64,000 bases of DNA. Origin: CAZSXU01 sp964610505. GTDB lineage: Bacteria > Arandabacterota > Arandabacteria > JAGLYR01. Position numbers and translations under genes: made by a program. The stretch spans positions 1 to 64,000 of the forward strand of contig CAZSXU010000020.1 of the NCBI GenBank assembly GCA_964610505.1, written 5' to 3'. This document shows positions 43,470-51,459 of the stretch, in pieces. Below the pieces are notes generated by a model. The model had not been told where the DNA came from and did not search any database. It saw nothing but the letters and a program-made list of their open reading frames with translations. Within the stretch, counting starts at the first letter, position 1. Each line of letters begins with the position of its first letter.

Positions 43470-43491
43470 GGGCGCGGGATCGGGCGTTTCC

Positions 43492-43587
43492 TCAAAGGGC
43501 TCGAATCACCGAGAATCCGGCGCTCATGGCCAGAACGACAAGAACCACCAGAACGGTCACCATGGAGAAAACCTGCATTCGCCTCAT
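43492..43587 (-). CDS. 31-residue single-helix membrane peptide
   Basis: A very small reading frame starting at 43587 with an almost ideal ribosome site (GGAAGGAGGT, 6 bp spacing). It encodes MRRMQ followed by a hydrophobic helix (VFSMVTVLVVLVVLAMSAGF) and a short SVIRAL tail, i.e. a positive-inside single-pass peptide. It lies about 100 bp downstream of the ferric-reductase-like gene on the same strand, so it may be a small subunit or regulator of that membrane enzyme, like other tiny oxidase or reductase subunits; this role is a guess. Confidence 0.6.
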   Translation of the reverse strand: MRRMQVFSMVTVLVVLVVLAMSAGFSVIRAL

Positions 43588-43690
43588 GGACGGACCTCCT
43601 TCCCGCCGACCGGATCACTCACAAACGTGATGGTGCGGGCGCGGCACTCGCCCCTGCTTTCCCAAAACGGCGGGTCTTGATCCACTTGGG

Positions 43691-45052
43691 TTAAAGAGCA
43701 AAGCGCTCGTAAAGCACCCGCCCGGACGAGACTCCCAGCGATCTCAGATTCGCGAAGACCTTCTCCATCATGACGGGAGGTCCGCAGACGTAGTATGTCT
43801 TGCCGGCGAGCCCCTCCCCGGCAAGACGCTCGATGATCCCTCGATCCACGTACCCCGCCTCTCCCTTCCAATCATCGCCCGGATCACTCAGCACATGAAC
43901 GACGCGAACGGAGGGCCGCTCGGCGGCGGCCATGTCGCCCAACTCCTCGCGAAAGGCAATGTCCTTCGCACTCTTATTGCCCCAAATGAGCAGAACGTCG
44001 ATCGGCGCTTCAGTGTCTCGCATGTGCCGCAACATGCTCAGGAAGGGGGTCACCCCGATTCCACCCGCAATGAACACGAGGTCCGTGTTCCCGGGATCGT
44101 ACGTGTAGCTGAAGCGACCGTAGGGACCTCTCACCGCCGCCCGGTCGCCGACCCTCGTCTCCCGAACCGTCGCCGTGAAGTCCCCGGAGGCCTTGATGGA
44201 TAGGCAAAGGTTCGACTCGGTGGGACTGGACGCGATCGTGAAAGGATGCTCTTCGATGGGACATCCTCTGTCCCCACGAAAAAGGGTGAGAAACTGGAAC
44301 TGGCCGGGGCGGTAGTCGAACACCGTGGCTCCCGCCGGGGGTTCCAGTTCCAGCGTCCACACGTCGTGCGTTTCGGACTTCACGTCGTGGACAACGAAGG
44401 CCGATCGTCGGGCCGACCACGGAATAATCGCCTTGTGATAAGCGTACGCAGAGACGGCAATCCCCAGGAAGCCGAGCCACAACCCCCACATCGCCGGGTT
44501 GTGCATGTCATCGCCCACGACCGCCGAATGAATGAAGGCCAGTCCAAAGATCACGATCGCCAGATTGTGCCGGCGGCGCCAGGTTTCGTAGGCTATTGCA
44601 AGGCGCGGCCGCAGGACGGCCGAGGCGGCCAGAATGAGCAGCAGAAGGAGGGCGATCTTCCCCAACCAGATGAACCAGGGCTGCCGGATGTTGTAGAGGA
44701 GCCCCCCGCCGCCCGAGGCGGCCAGGAGGATCGGGTGCAGGAGAATGAGAATCGCAGCAAAGACTCCCATTGCCTTGTGGAAGCTGAGGATGATGTCCAG
44801 TCCGAAGGGCCGTTCGATCCATCGAAGGCGCGCGGCCATCACGAACTGGAGCGCCAGGAGCGCCACTCCCACCAGAGCGAAGCCCTTGCCGAGTTCCGCA
44901 ACAGGTCCTTCGTCAGTCTCCGGATGAACCCCGAAGGCGATGATTAGTGGAAGACTCACCAAGGCCGCGTAGACGAGAATCAACACGCATCCCCACACGG
45001 CGCTTTCCAGAAGACGACTCTTCTCACCGCCGATCTCGGTGTCCCCATCCAT
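43691..45052 (-). CDS. Membrane flavocytochrome: ferric-reductase-like domain with FAD/NAD(P)H reductase
   Basis: A 453-residue protein starting at 45052 behind GGGAGG. About six membrane helices in the first ~230 residues (LILVYAALVSLPLIIAFG; VALLALQFVMAARL; LSFHKAMGVFAAILILLHP; WLGKIALLLLLILAAS; HNLAIVIFGLAFIHSAVVG) contain histidines suited to two b-type hemes. The soluble part has the FAD motif HPFTIASSP and NAD(P)H-binding GGIGVTPFLSML and YVCGPPVMM. It should pass electrons from NAD(P)H across the membrane to iron, oxygen or another acceptor. A 31-residue membrane peptide is encoded just downstream. Confidence 0.87.
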   Translation of the reverse strand: MDGDTEIGGEKSRLLESAVWGCVLILVYAALVSLPLIIAFGVHPETDEGPVAELGKGFALVGVALLALQFVMAARLRWIERPFGLDIILSFHKAMGVFAAILILLHPILLAASGGGGLLYNIRQPWFIWLGKIALLLLLILAASAVLRPRLAIAYETWRRRHNLAIVIFGLAFIHSAVVGDDMHNPAMWGLWLGFLGIAVSAYAYHKAIIPWSARRSAFVVHDVKSETHDVWTLELEPPAGATVFDYRPGQFQFLTLFRGDRGCPIEEHPFTIASSPTESNLCLSIKASGDFTATVRETRVGDRAAVRGPYGRFSYTYDPGNTDLVFIAGGIGVTPFLSMLRHMRDTEAPIDVLLIWGNKSAKDIAFREELGDMAAAERPSVRVVHVLSDPGDDWKGEAGYVDRGIIERLAGEGLAGKTYYVCGPPVMMEKVFANLRSLGVSSGRVLYERFAL

Positions 45053-45193
45053 GAGTCCCTCCCGGTCTCCACTGCAGCATCCGATTCCGGCGTGACGAGA
45101 ACCGCCACATCGGACCCCTCTCACTCTGTCGACTTTCGGGGTCCGAGTCAACATCGGAATGCAGAGCTATCCGGTTCCCGGCACTGTTCTTCC

Positions 45194-45222
45194 TTGCCAA
45201 ACCGACGGCATCGCTCTATGAT
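45194..45222 (+). promoter_or_regulatory. Sigma-70-type promoter for the YbgA-photolyase operon
   Basis: -35 TTGCCA (45194-45199) and -10 TATGAT (45217-45222) match five of six bases each with a 17-bp spacer, ~45 nt before the ATG at 45268. Confidence 0.65.
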
Positions 45223-45267
45223 TGAATAGACTTTATCATTCGCTTCTCTGCCGGGGGTGTCGCGTCC

Positions 45268-46224
45268 ATGGAGATGATCTCTCGAATTCGACTCGGAATC
45301 AGCACCTGCCTTATGGGCGAGAATGTCCGTTACGACGGGGGGCACAAGCTGGACCGTTATCTGGTCGACACGCTCGGCCGTTTCGTCGACTACGTCCCGG
45401 TCTGCCCCGAGGTAGAGTGCGGCCTGCCCGTCCCCCGCGAGAGCATGCGGTTGGTCGGAACCATCCACGACTACCGGCTCATGACGTCACGCACGGGGAA
45501 AGACCTGACCGATCAGATGCTCCGCTGGGCCCGGAGACGGGTCCGGGAGCTGGAGTCGGAGAACCTCTCCGGCTTCGTCTTCCGCAACGGTTCGCCGTCG
45601 AGCGGAATGGAGAGAGTGAAGGTCTACGACCACAACAACATGCCTTCAAAGAAAGGAGTCGGCCTGTTCGCCCGGACTTTCATGGAGCACTTTCCCCTCC
45701 TTCCCGTGGAGGAAGACGGCCGGCTGCACGACCCGGACCTTCGGGAGAACTTCGTCGAGCAAATCTTCGCCTACCGGCGCTGGCAGGATCTCCTGGAGGA
45801 AAGGAAATCTCGAGGGGCATTGGTGGAATTCCACACCACCCACAAGCTGCTGCTTCTTGCCCACAGCCCCAAGCACTACAGGGAGATGGGAAAGCTCGTC
45901 GCCCGGGCAAAGGAGCTCCGCCTTCGGGAACTCTATTCGGAGTACGAGCGCCGGTTTCTGACCGCCCTTCGAGTCAAGAGCAGTCGCAAGAAGAACACGA
46001 ATGTCCTCCAGCACCTGGCCGGCTACTTCAAGAAGGTCCTTTCCCCGGACGAGAAGCAGGAAATGGCGGGACTGATCATGGACTATCACGACGGACGGTA
46101 TCCGCTAATCGTCCCCATCACGCTCATCAACCACTACGTTCGGAAATACGACGAGTCTTATCTCAGGACGCAGCATTACCTCCACCCACACCCCGCGGAG
46201 CTGCAACTCAGAAACCACGCGTGA
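45268..46224 (+). CDS. DUF523-DUF1722 protein (YbgA-like)
   Basis: A 318-residue protein. The N-terminal DUF523 domain has RLGISTCLMGENVRYDGGHK and VPVCPEVECGLPVPRE; the Cys and adjacent residues suggest a metal or iron-sulfur site. The C-terminal DUF1722 domain (from ~185) contains LLEERKSRGALVEFHTTHK, HYREMGKLVA and GYFKKVLSPDEK. In E. coli ybgA lies beside the photolyase gene phr; the same arrangement here, with only 31 bp between genes, supports a role linked to light-dependent repair or photolyase function. Confidence 0.9.
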   Translation: MEMISRIRLGISTCLMGENVRYDGGHKLDRYLVDTLGRFVDYVPVCPEVECGLPVPRESMRLVGTIHDYRLMTSRTGKDLTDQMLRWARRRVRELESENLSGFVFRNGSPSSGMERVKVYDHNNMPSKKGVGLFARTFMEHFPLLPVEEDGRLHDPDLRENFVEQIFAYRRWQDLLEERKSRGALVEFHTTHKLLLLAHSPKHYREMGKLVARAKELRLRELYSEYERRFLTALRVKSSRKKNTNVLQHLAGYFKKVLSPDEKQEMAGLIMDYHDGRYPLIVPITLINHYVRKYDESYLRTQHYLHPHPAELQLRNHA

Positions 46225-46255
46225 TGAATCGCATGTATGGAGGAGACTTCACGCC

Positions 46256-47638
46256 ATGATCCGGCCGGAGAGAATCCATCGCTTGAATCGAGGGGACACG
46301 GTGGCGGGCCGATATGTCCTGTACTGGATGCAGGCATCCCAGCGGGCCGAGTGGAATCACGCGCTGGAATACGCCATCCGTTCTGCCAACGAACTCGGCC
46401 AGCCCCTGGTGGCCTACTTCGGTCTGACCTCAGGATTCCCCGAGGCCAATCTGAGACACTATGCATTCATGCTCGAGGGACTGAAAGAAACCTCCCGGAC
46501 TCTCGAGAAACGTGGAATCCGCTTCGTTCTGCGCCTCGAGGATCCGTCCCGGGGCGTGGCCGAGATGGGTCGGAAGGCGTCGATGGTCATCGTCGACCGG
46601 GGCTATCTCCGCGTCCAGCGGCGGTGGAGGACTCGCGCAGCCCGAAACCTCAAGTGCCCGCTGGTGGAAGTCGAGAGCGACGCGGTGGTCCCGGTGGACA
46701 CCTCCTCGGACAAGGAGGAGTACGCGGCCGCCACAATCCGGAGAAGGATCCACAGGCATCTGCCGGCATTTCTCGTTCCACTCCGAACATCGAGAATCCG
46801 GCGAGATTCTCTCGGTCTTCGCATGCGGGGAGAGAAGCTCGAGAGGATCGATCTCCTGCTCAAGAGGCTCCGGGTGCGAAGAAGCATCAGGCCCGTCGGA
46901 TCGTTCACCGGAGGCACGGCTGAGGCCGAGCGTTTGCTGCGCCGCTTCATTCGGACGTCGCTCAAGGACTACGCGGACCTCCACAGCGAGCCGGGATTGG
47001 ATGTGACGTCATTCCTGAGTCCGTATCTCCACTTCGGCCAGATCTCTCCCCTGCAGATCGCACTGGCCGTCCGGGCTGCCCGTGGCCGACCAAGGGCATC
47101 AAAGGACGCGTTTCTGGAAGAACTCATCGTCCGGCGGGAGCTCAGTCTCAACTTCGTACGCTTCAATCCCCACTACGATGCCTTTGCCTGCCTGCCGGAC
47201 TGGGCGCAGAAGACGCTCCAGGATCACGCACGGGACAAGAGACCCTATACTTATTCTCTCAAAGACCTGGAGCGCGCCGCGACACATGATCCCTACTGGA
47301 ATGCGGCCATGCAGGAGATGGTCCACACCGGGTTCATGCACAACTACATGCGGATGTACTGGGGGAAAAAGATTCTGGAATGGACCCGTTCGCCGAAGAA
47401 GGCGTTTGAGACGGCCCTTCACCTCAACAACCGGTATTTCCTCGACGGTCGCGATCCGAATTCCTTCGCTTCCGTGGCCTGGTGTTTCGGTAAGCACGAC
47501 CGGCCCTGGACCGAACGGCCGATCTTCGGCAAGGTGCGCTACATGAACGCCCGCGGCCTGGAGCGGAAGTTTGATATGGACGCGTATCTTCGCAAGGTCG
47601 ATGCACTGAAACAGCACAGCAGGAGGACATCGGCGTAG
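46256..47638 (+). CDS. phr: Class II CPD photolyase
   Basis: A 460-residue deoxyribodipyrimidine photolyase that repairs UV-induced pyrimidine dimers using light and FAD. The class II pattern is clear: VLYWMQASQRAEWNHALEYA, LVAYFGLTSGFPEANLRHYA, then LSPYLHFGQISPLQIAL, RRELSLNFVRFNPHYD, MRMYWGKKILEW and LNNRYFLDGRDPNSFASVAW in the FAD-binding C-terminal half. It forms a two-gene unit with the YbgA-like gene. A photolyase implies at least occasional light exposure. Confidence 0.93.
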   Translation: MIRPERIHRLNRGDTVAGRYVLYWMQASQRAEWNHALEYAIRSANELGQPLVAYFGLTSGFPEANLRHYAFMLEGLKETSRTLEKRGIRFVLRLEDPSRGVAEMGRKASMVIVDRGYLRVQRRWRTRAARNLKCPLVEVESDAVVPVDTSSDKEEYAAATIRRRIHRHLPAFLVPLRTSRIRRDSLGLRMRGEKLERIDLLLKRLRVRRSIRPVGSFTGGTAEAERLLRRFIRTSLKDYADLHSEPGLDVTSFLSPYLHFGQISPLQIALAVRAARGRPRASKDAFLEELIVRRELSLNFVRFNPHYDAFACLPDWAQKTLQDHARDKRPYTYSLKDLERAATHDPYWNAAMQEMVHTGFMHNYMRMYWGKKILEWTRSPKKAFETALHLNNRYFLDGRDPNSFASVAWCFGKHDRPWTERPIFGKVRYMNARGLERKFDMDAYLRKVDALKQHSRRTSA

Positions 47639-47653
47639 GCGGCGCACAGCCGC

Positions 47654-47810
47654 TCACTTGAGCAAGACCATCTTCTTGGTCGCTCTGAAATCGTCGGCCA
47701 TGAGAAGGGCAAAGTAAACTCCCGATGCCACTCTCCGCCCGGCTGCATCTCTTCCATCCCAGAGAACCGAGTAGCTCCCCGGTCCCTGATGATCATCGAT
47801 AAGTGTTAAT
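47654..47810 (-). pseudogene. Orphan C-terminal sorting-domain fragment
   Basis: The minus strand encodes TLIDDHQGPGSYSVLWDGRD, then AAGRRVASGVYFALLM and KKMVLLK with a stop at 47654-47656. This is the last ~50 residues of an FlgD-like sorting domain. The frame is cut upstream at about 47808-47812, where GTTAATGG tandem repeats begin; no N-terminal part or start exists. Either a repeat inserted in a secreted-protein gene and deleted the rest, or two contigs were joined wrongly through the repeat. Confidence 0.75.
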
Positions 47811-48063
47811 GGGTGTTAATGGCGTTAATGGGGACAGTCACCCCTTTTCATCAACTATGACTCATGCGGGATGGTNNNNNNNNNNNNNNNNNNNNNNNNN
47901 NNNNNNNNNNNNNNNNNNNNNNNNNNNNNNNNNNNNNNNNNNNNNNNNNNNNNNNNNNNNNNNNNNNNNNNNNNNGGCGTTAATGGGGACAGTCACCCCT
48001 TTTCATCAACTATGACTCATGCGGGATGGTGGACGGAAAGGGGTGACTGTCCCCGTGGGGGGA
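47806..48063. repeat. GGGGACAGTCACC inverted repeat with GTTAATGG tandem units, containing a gap
   Basis: Tandem GTTAATGG units (from 47808) lead into GGGGACAGTCACCCCTTT (47985-48002), whose complement AAAGGGGTGACTGTCCCC is at 48037-48054, giving a perfect 18-bp inverted repeat with a 34-nt loop. Bases 47821-47875 and 47976-48030 are identical around 100 Ns, so only one copy of the left half is real. The motif resembles widespread REP elements I associate with RAYT-type transposases; none is encoded here. Confidence 0.7.
47821..48030. other. Assembly gap with duplicated 55-base flanks
   Basis: Exactly 55 identical bases stand on both sides of 100 Ns (47876-47975), as at the first gap. This indicates an unmerged k-mer overlap; collapsing it restores a single inverted repeat. 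Confidence 0.95.
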
Positions 48064-48079
48064 CACCCTGAACGGCCTA

Positions 48080-48108
48080 TTGACAGGCGCTGTCTGCGAA
48101 GACACAAT
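48080..48108 (+). promoter_or_regulatory. Sigma-70-type promoter for the RdhA-like gene
   Basis: A perfect -35 TTGACA (48080-48085) is 17 bp from -10 CACAAT (48103-48108, four of six), 35 nt before the GTG start at 48144. Confidence 0.55.
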
Positions 48109-48143
48109 ACGGTTCCATCAAGGATTCATCAAGGGAGTCACCG

Positions 48144-49511
48144 GTGCCCACATGGACCTACGTTCTCGCATGGATAGCCCTGGGAATCTCGACCGTCTTC
48201 TGGGTCGGCTTTGCGATCACGTTTGTCGCTGAAAGGGTTTGGCGCGGGTTCGGGCTGGCGCTACTCCTGGCCTTCGCCTCGGGGGGCGCGCTGGCGGCGC
48301 TTCAGCGGTTCGAGTTCCCCGGCCGGCCCTGGGTGATCCTGGGGCTCCTTACCGTCGCAGTGGTGTTTGTCCTCCTCATCATCCCCCGGGGCAGGAATCA
48401 GCCGATCCGGATTGTGGGTGAGCAGACGCGGGTGGATGAGCGGGACGCCGTGTTTCATCGGTTCTATCGGCTTCAACCCGGAACTCCGGAATTCGAACTG
48501 TACTACCGGGACCATCCGGAGAAACTCGAGTTCGACAACGAAGTCCGCTCGCTCCCGCCTCTATCGGCCCCGCACAGCCATTTCTATCATCCCTTCACCT
48601 CCGCGTTCCAGGCCGCCACCTTTACTGCGCTCGAGGACATCACGCGGGAGATCGAGTGGAAATCCTCACCGCTCGGAGAATCTCCGGTCGAAGCCACTCC
48701 CGAAGAATTCACTCACAGGATCAAGGGATTCGCGCGATACCTGGGCGCCGATCTCGTCGGCACGGCCAAGCTCAATCCGGCCTACGTGTATTCCCACATC
48801 GGCCGGTCCCCTGGTCCCTGGGGTCGGGAGATTCGTCTCGACCACACCCATGCCGTGGCGATCGCCGTCGAGATGCACCACAACATGGTCGAGCAAGCCC
48901 CCGGGAACGCAACGACCACCGAGACGGCCAAACAGTATTTCGAGGCGGCCAAAATCGCCATGCAGGTCGCTCGCTATGTCAACTTCCTGGGCTATGAGGC
49001 GCGCGCTCACATCGACGCCAATTATCGCGTCCTCTGCATCCCGATCGCCGTCGACGCCGGGTTGGGGGAGCTGGGCCGCCTGGGTCTGCTGATCACACCC
49101 GAGTTCGGCCCTCGCGTGCGACTCGCCGTGGTGACCACCGATCTCCCGCTCGCCGAGGATCGCCCCCGAGTTTTCGGGGTCCGGGAGTTCTGTGAAATCT
49201 GCATGAAGTGCGCAACCGTCTGTCCCAGCGAGTCTGTGGACGGCGGCAAGAAGGCTCTGTACGCCGGAGTCGAGAAGTGGCAGACGCGGCGCGATACCTG
49301 CTACCGAATGTGGCGCACCTACGGATCGGACTGCAATCTGTGCGTCAAGGTCTGCCCCTATTCCAGCCCGGGATCGCCCGTCCATCGGCTGGTGCGCTGG
49401 ATGACCACCCGAAACGACTTCGCCCGCCGGGCGGCGCTCTGGGGCGACCGAATCTTCTACGGCGACGCGCGCGGAGCGTACCCTCCCCTGCCGGAATGGC
49501 ACAAGACCTAG
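48144..49511 (+). CDS. Membrane-anchored reductive-dehalogenase-like corrinoid/iron-sulfur protein
   Basis: A 455-residue protein starting at GTG (48144). Instead of a Tat signal it has three N-terminal membrane helices (~5-28, 34-52, 62-80). The catalytic domain follows the RdhA pattern: AVAIAVEMHHNMVEQAPG, ETAKQYFEAAKIAMQVARYV, IPIAVDAGLGELGRLGLLIT and EFGPRVRLAVVTTDLPLA. Two [4Fe-4S] sites are complete: C350-x2-C353-x2-C356-x3-C360-P and C386-x10-C397-x2-C400-x3-C404-P. These enzymes use cobalamin to cleave carbon-halogen bonds; the related epoxyqueuosine reductase QueG lacks the membrane part. No separate RdhB anchor is present, which the helices may replace. The substrate is unknown. The gene has its own promoter and no operon partner. 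Confidence 0.8.
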   Translation: MPTWTYVLAWIALGISTVFWVGFAITFVAERVWRGFGLALLLAFASGGALAALQRFEFPGRPWVILGLLTVAVVFVLLIIPRGRNQPIRIVGEQTRVDERDAVFHRFYRLQPGTPEFELYYRDHPEKLEFDNEVRSLPPLSAPHSHFYHPFTSAFQAATFTALEDITREIEWKSSPLGESPVEATPEEFTHRIKGFARYLGADLVGTAKLNPAYVYSHIGRSPGPWGREIRLDHTHAVAIAVEMHHNMVEQAPGNATTTETAKQYFEAAKIAMQVARYVNFLGYEARAHIDANYRVLCIPIAVDAGLGELGRLGLLITPEFGPRVRLAVVTTDLPLAEDRPRVFGVREFCEICMKCATVCPSESVDGGKKALYAGVEKWQTRRDTCYRMWRTYGSDCNLCVKVCPYSSPGSPVHRLVRWMTTRNDFARRAALWGDRIFYGDARGAYPPLPEWHKT

Positions 49512-50179
49512 TTCTGAGTTCTCCGTTCTGAGCCCTAGGTGCCGGGTTCCAGGTTCATCGTTTGGCCTTGGTTTGGACGGAGAACGTGTCCGTCCCCTGT
49601 GAAATCTCTGGCTCGCGCTTGAGGCGGTCGCGCGGCTCCCGCCGTCCCGAAGCCGATCGCATGCAACCTCCCGGCCCCCAGCGGCGTCCAACTGGTGAAT
49701 GGGTGGTTGAGGCGGTCCAGGCGGACTGTGTCAAGAGGACACGCGCAAGGTTCGAATGGGGGCGCATTCCCGGGGCCCGGCGCAGGACACCCTGCGGCTC
49801 CGAACCCGCCAACCCCAGAACATGCATAGACATAGAAGAATTCCAGTGGAATCGACCAACGCCGTTTTGTTGGCATGCCAGCTGCTTTGTGTACCGAAGC
49901 GAAGGCGGGTCCCCGGGCCGGCCCCCGGGGCATCGAATACGGGTCGCCGGCGCCGTGTATGCACTCTTGCCGTATCATGATTCGCGCCCGGATGCCTCCC
50001 AATCCGGATCGGCCGGCACATCCGGCTCTGAGAATGTGAAACATCGCGCAGGGGTCGTGCGTATACTGGAGTGAGCAAACCTACAGCGATCGTGGAGGGC
50101 GGGCAGGCGACCAGGCGGGCAGTGGGAAGACGGGCGGGGCGCGCATCCAAGAGCAATGAACACGTGAGGAGGAAGACCG
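49512..50179. other. Intergenic region with a solo repeat arm
   Basis: These 668 bp carry no convincing gene; ~170-codon frames on both strands lack a ribosome site, recognisable domains or consistent composition. TGTGAAATCT.TGGCTCGC.CTTGA (about 49599-49623) matches the right arm of the CACAGAT elements. TATACT (about 50059-50064) could be a -10 for the RND operon, without a good -35. Confidence 0.45.
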
Positions 50180-51454
50180 ATGGCTCACGCTAGAAAGATT
50201 TCGAGAATTGTACTCGGCGCGCGGCCATTGCTTTCGGCGGGCGTTCTGCTTTTTCTGATGATTCTGCCATTTCTCCTCGGAGCCTGCCAGAATCAGTCGG
50301 CCCAGGCAAAGCCGGAGGCTCCCGCCGATTCTCTCGCCCAGGCGGAAACTCCCGGCAAGCCCGACAGCCTTGGGGCGGATGCGGACAGCACGGCTGCTGA
50401 AGAGAAGAAAGTCGGATTTTTCGCCAGAGTGTTCGGCAAGGGACACGACGAAGACGAGAAGGAAGAGGAGGAACCGGTGCCGGTCCAGCTGGCCGTGGCC
50501 GAGAAACGGGATGTCCCCCTCTACCTGAGCGCAACGGCCACTCTCGAGGCGGAGATGCAGGCGGACATCCTGGCCAAGATCAGCGGCGAGATCCGCAGCA
50601 TCGAGGCGGAAGAAGGAGACTGGGTGCGGGAGGGCCAGATTCTGGCGGTACTGGACGGCGAGGCCCAGCGGGTCTCGCTGCAGGAGGCAGAGACCCGGGT
50701 CCGGGCTTTCCAGCTGGACCTGGAGCGAATCCAGGGTCTCCATGAGAAGAATCTCGCCAGCGACAAGCAACTGCAGGATGCCCGATTCAGCTACGAGGAA
50801 TCCGAGGCCCAGTGCCAGGCCGTCCAGCTGCAGCTGGACTACACGCGGATTGCGGCGCCCTTCTCGGGGAGAATCACCGAACGCTTCGTGAATAAGGGGC
50901 AAACCGTTTCCGTGGGAACCGCGCTCTTCTCCCTGGCGGACCCGAATCCCCTGCTGGCGCGCATCCACCTGCCGGAGAAGGAGGCGGGGCGGATTCTTCC
51001 GAAACAGTCCGTCGTCGTGAATCCCGATGCCGACCCTTCCTGCGCGATTCCCGGAGAGGTGCTTCGGGTGTCTCCCAGGGTCGATCCTCGAACGGGAACC
51101 GTGAAGACAACCTGCCAGATCGCCGAGCAATCCTCCGCTCTTCGGCCCGGATCGTTTGTCCGTGTGAAAGTGCGGACCGACATCCACTCGGGGGCCCTGG
51201 TGATCCCCAAGCGGGCTCTGGTTCCCGAAGGCGGCGAGGTATACGTGTTCAAGGCCGAGCAGGATACCGTGGTCAAAATCCCGGTTTCCACCGGGTACGC
51301 CAATGGGACCGTGATCGAGATCACGAGCGGCCTCGAGGCCGGGGACCGCGTCGTTGCCGTGGGACAGGGAGGACTCAAGACGGGCTCCAAGTTCCGTGAG
51401 ATCATCGAAGACACGGTCACGGTGACCGAAGTCATGGACGACGGGAGCAACTAG
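50180..51454 (+). CDS. RND efflux periplasmic adaptor lipoprotein
   Basis: A 424-residue HlyD/AcrA-type adaptor starting at 50180 behind a GAGGAGGA site, with a lipobox (LLGAC). A charged, low-complexity linker (~30-95) precedes the lipoyl-like domain (VPLYLSATATLEAEMQADIL; KISGEIRSIEAEEGDWVREG), an alpha-hairpin (VSLQEAETRVRAFQLDLERI; EKNLASDKQLQDARFSYEES), the second lipoyl half (TRIAAPFSGRITERFVNKGQ) and a barrel plus membrane-proximal domain. It should link the two permeases encoded downstream to an outer-membrane channel, which is not in this window. Confidence 0.92.
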   Translation: MAHARKISRIVLGARPLLSAGVLLFLMILPFLLGACQNQSAQAKPEAPADSLAQAETPGKPDSLGADADSTAAEEKKVGFFARVFGKGHDEDEKEEEEPVPVQLAVAEKRDVPLYLSATATLEAEMQADILAKISGEIRSIEAEEGDWVREGQILAVLDGEAQRVSLQEAETRVRAFQLDLERIQGLHEKNLASDKQLQDARFSYEESEAQCQAVQLQLDYTRIAAPFSGRITERFVNKGQTVSVGTALFSLADPNPLLARIHLPEKEAGRILPKQSVVVNPDADPSCAIPGEVLRVSPRVDPRTGTVKTTCQIAEQSSALRPGSFVRVKVRTDIHSGALVIPKRALVPEGGEVYVFKAEQDTVVKIPVSTGYANGTVIEITSGLEAGDRVVAVGQGGLKTGSKFREIIEDTVTVTEVMDDGSN

Positions 51455-51459
51455 CCGCT

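Noticed and set aside
49535..50074. Overlapping ~170-codon frames on both strands
   Set aside because: No ribosome site, no domain, and the segment includes a solo repeat arm; treated as non-coding.
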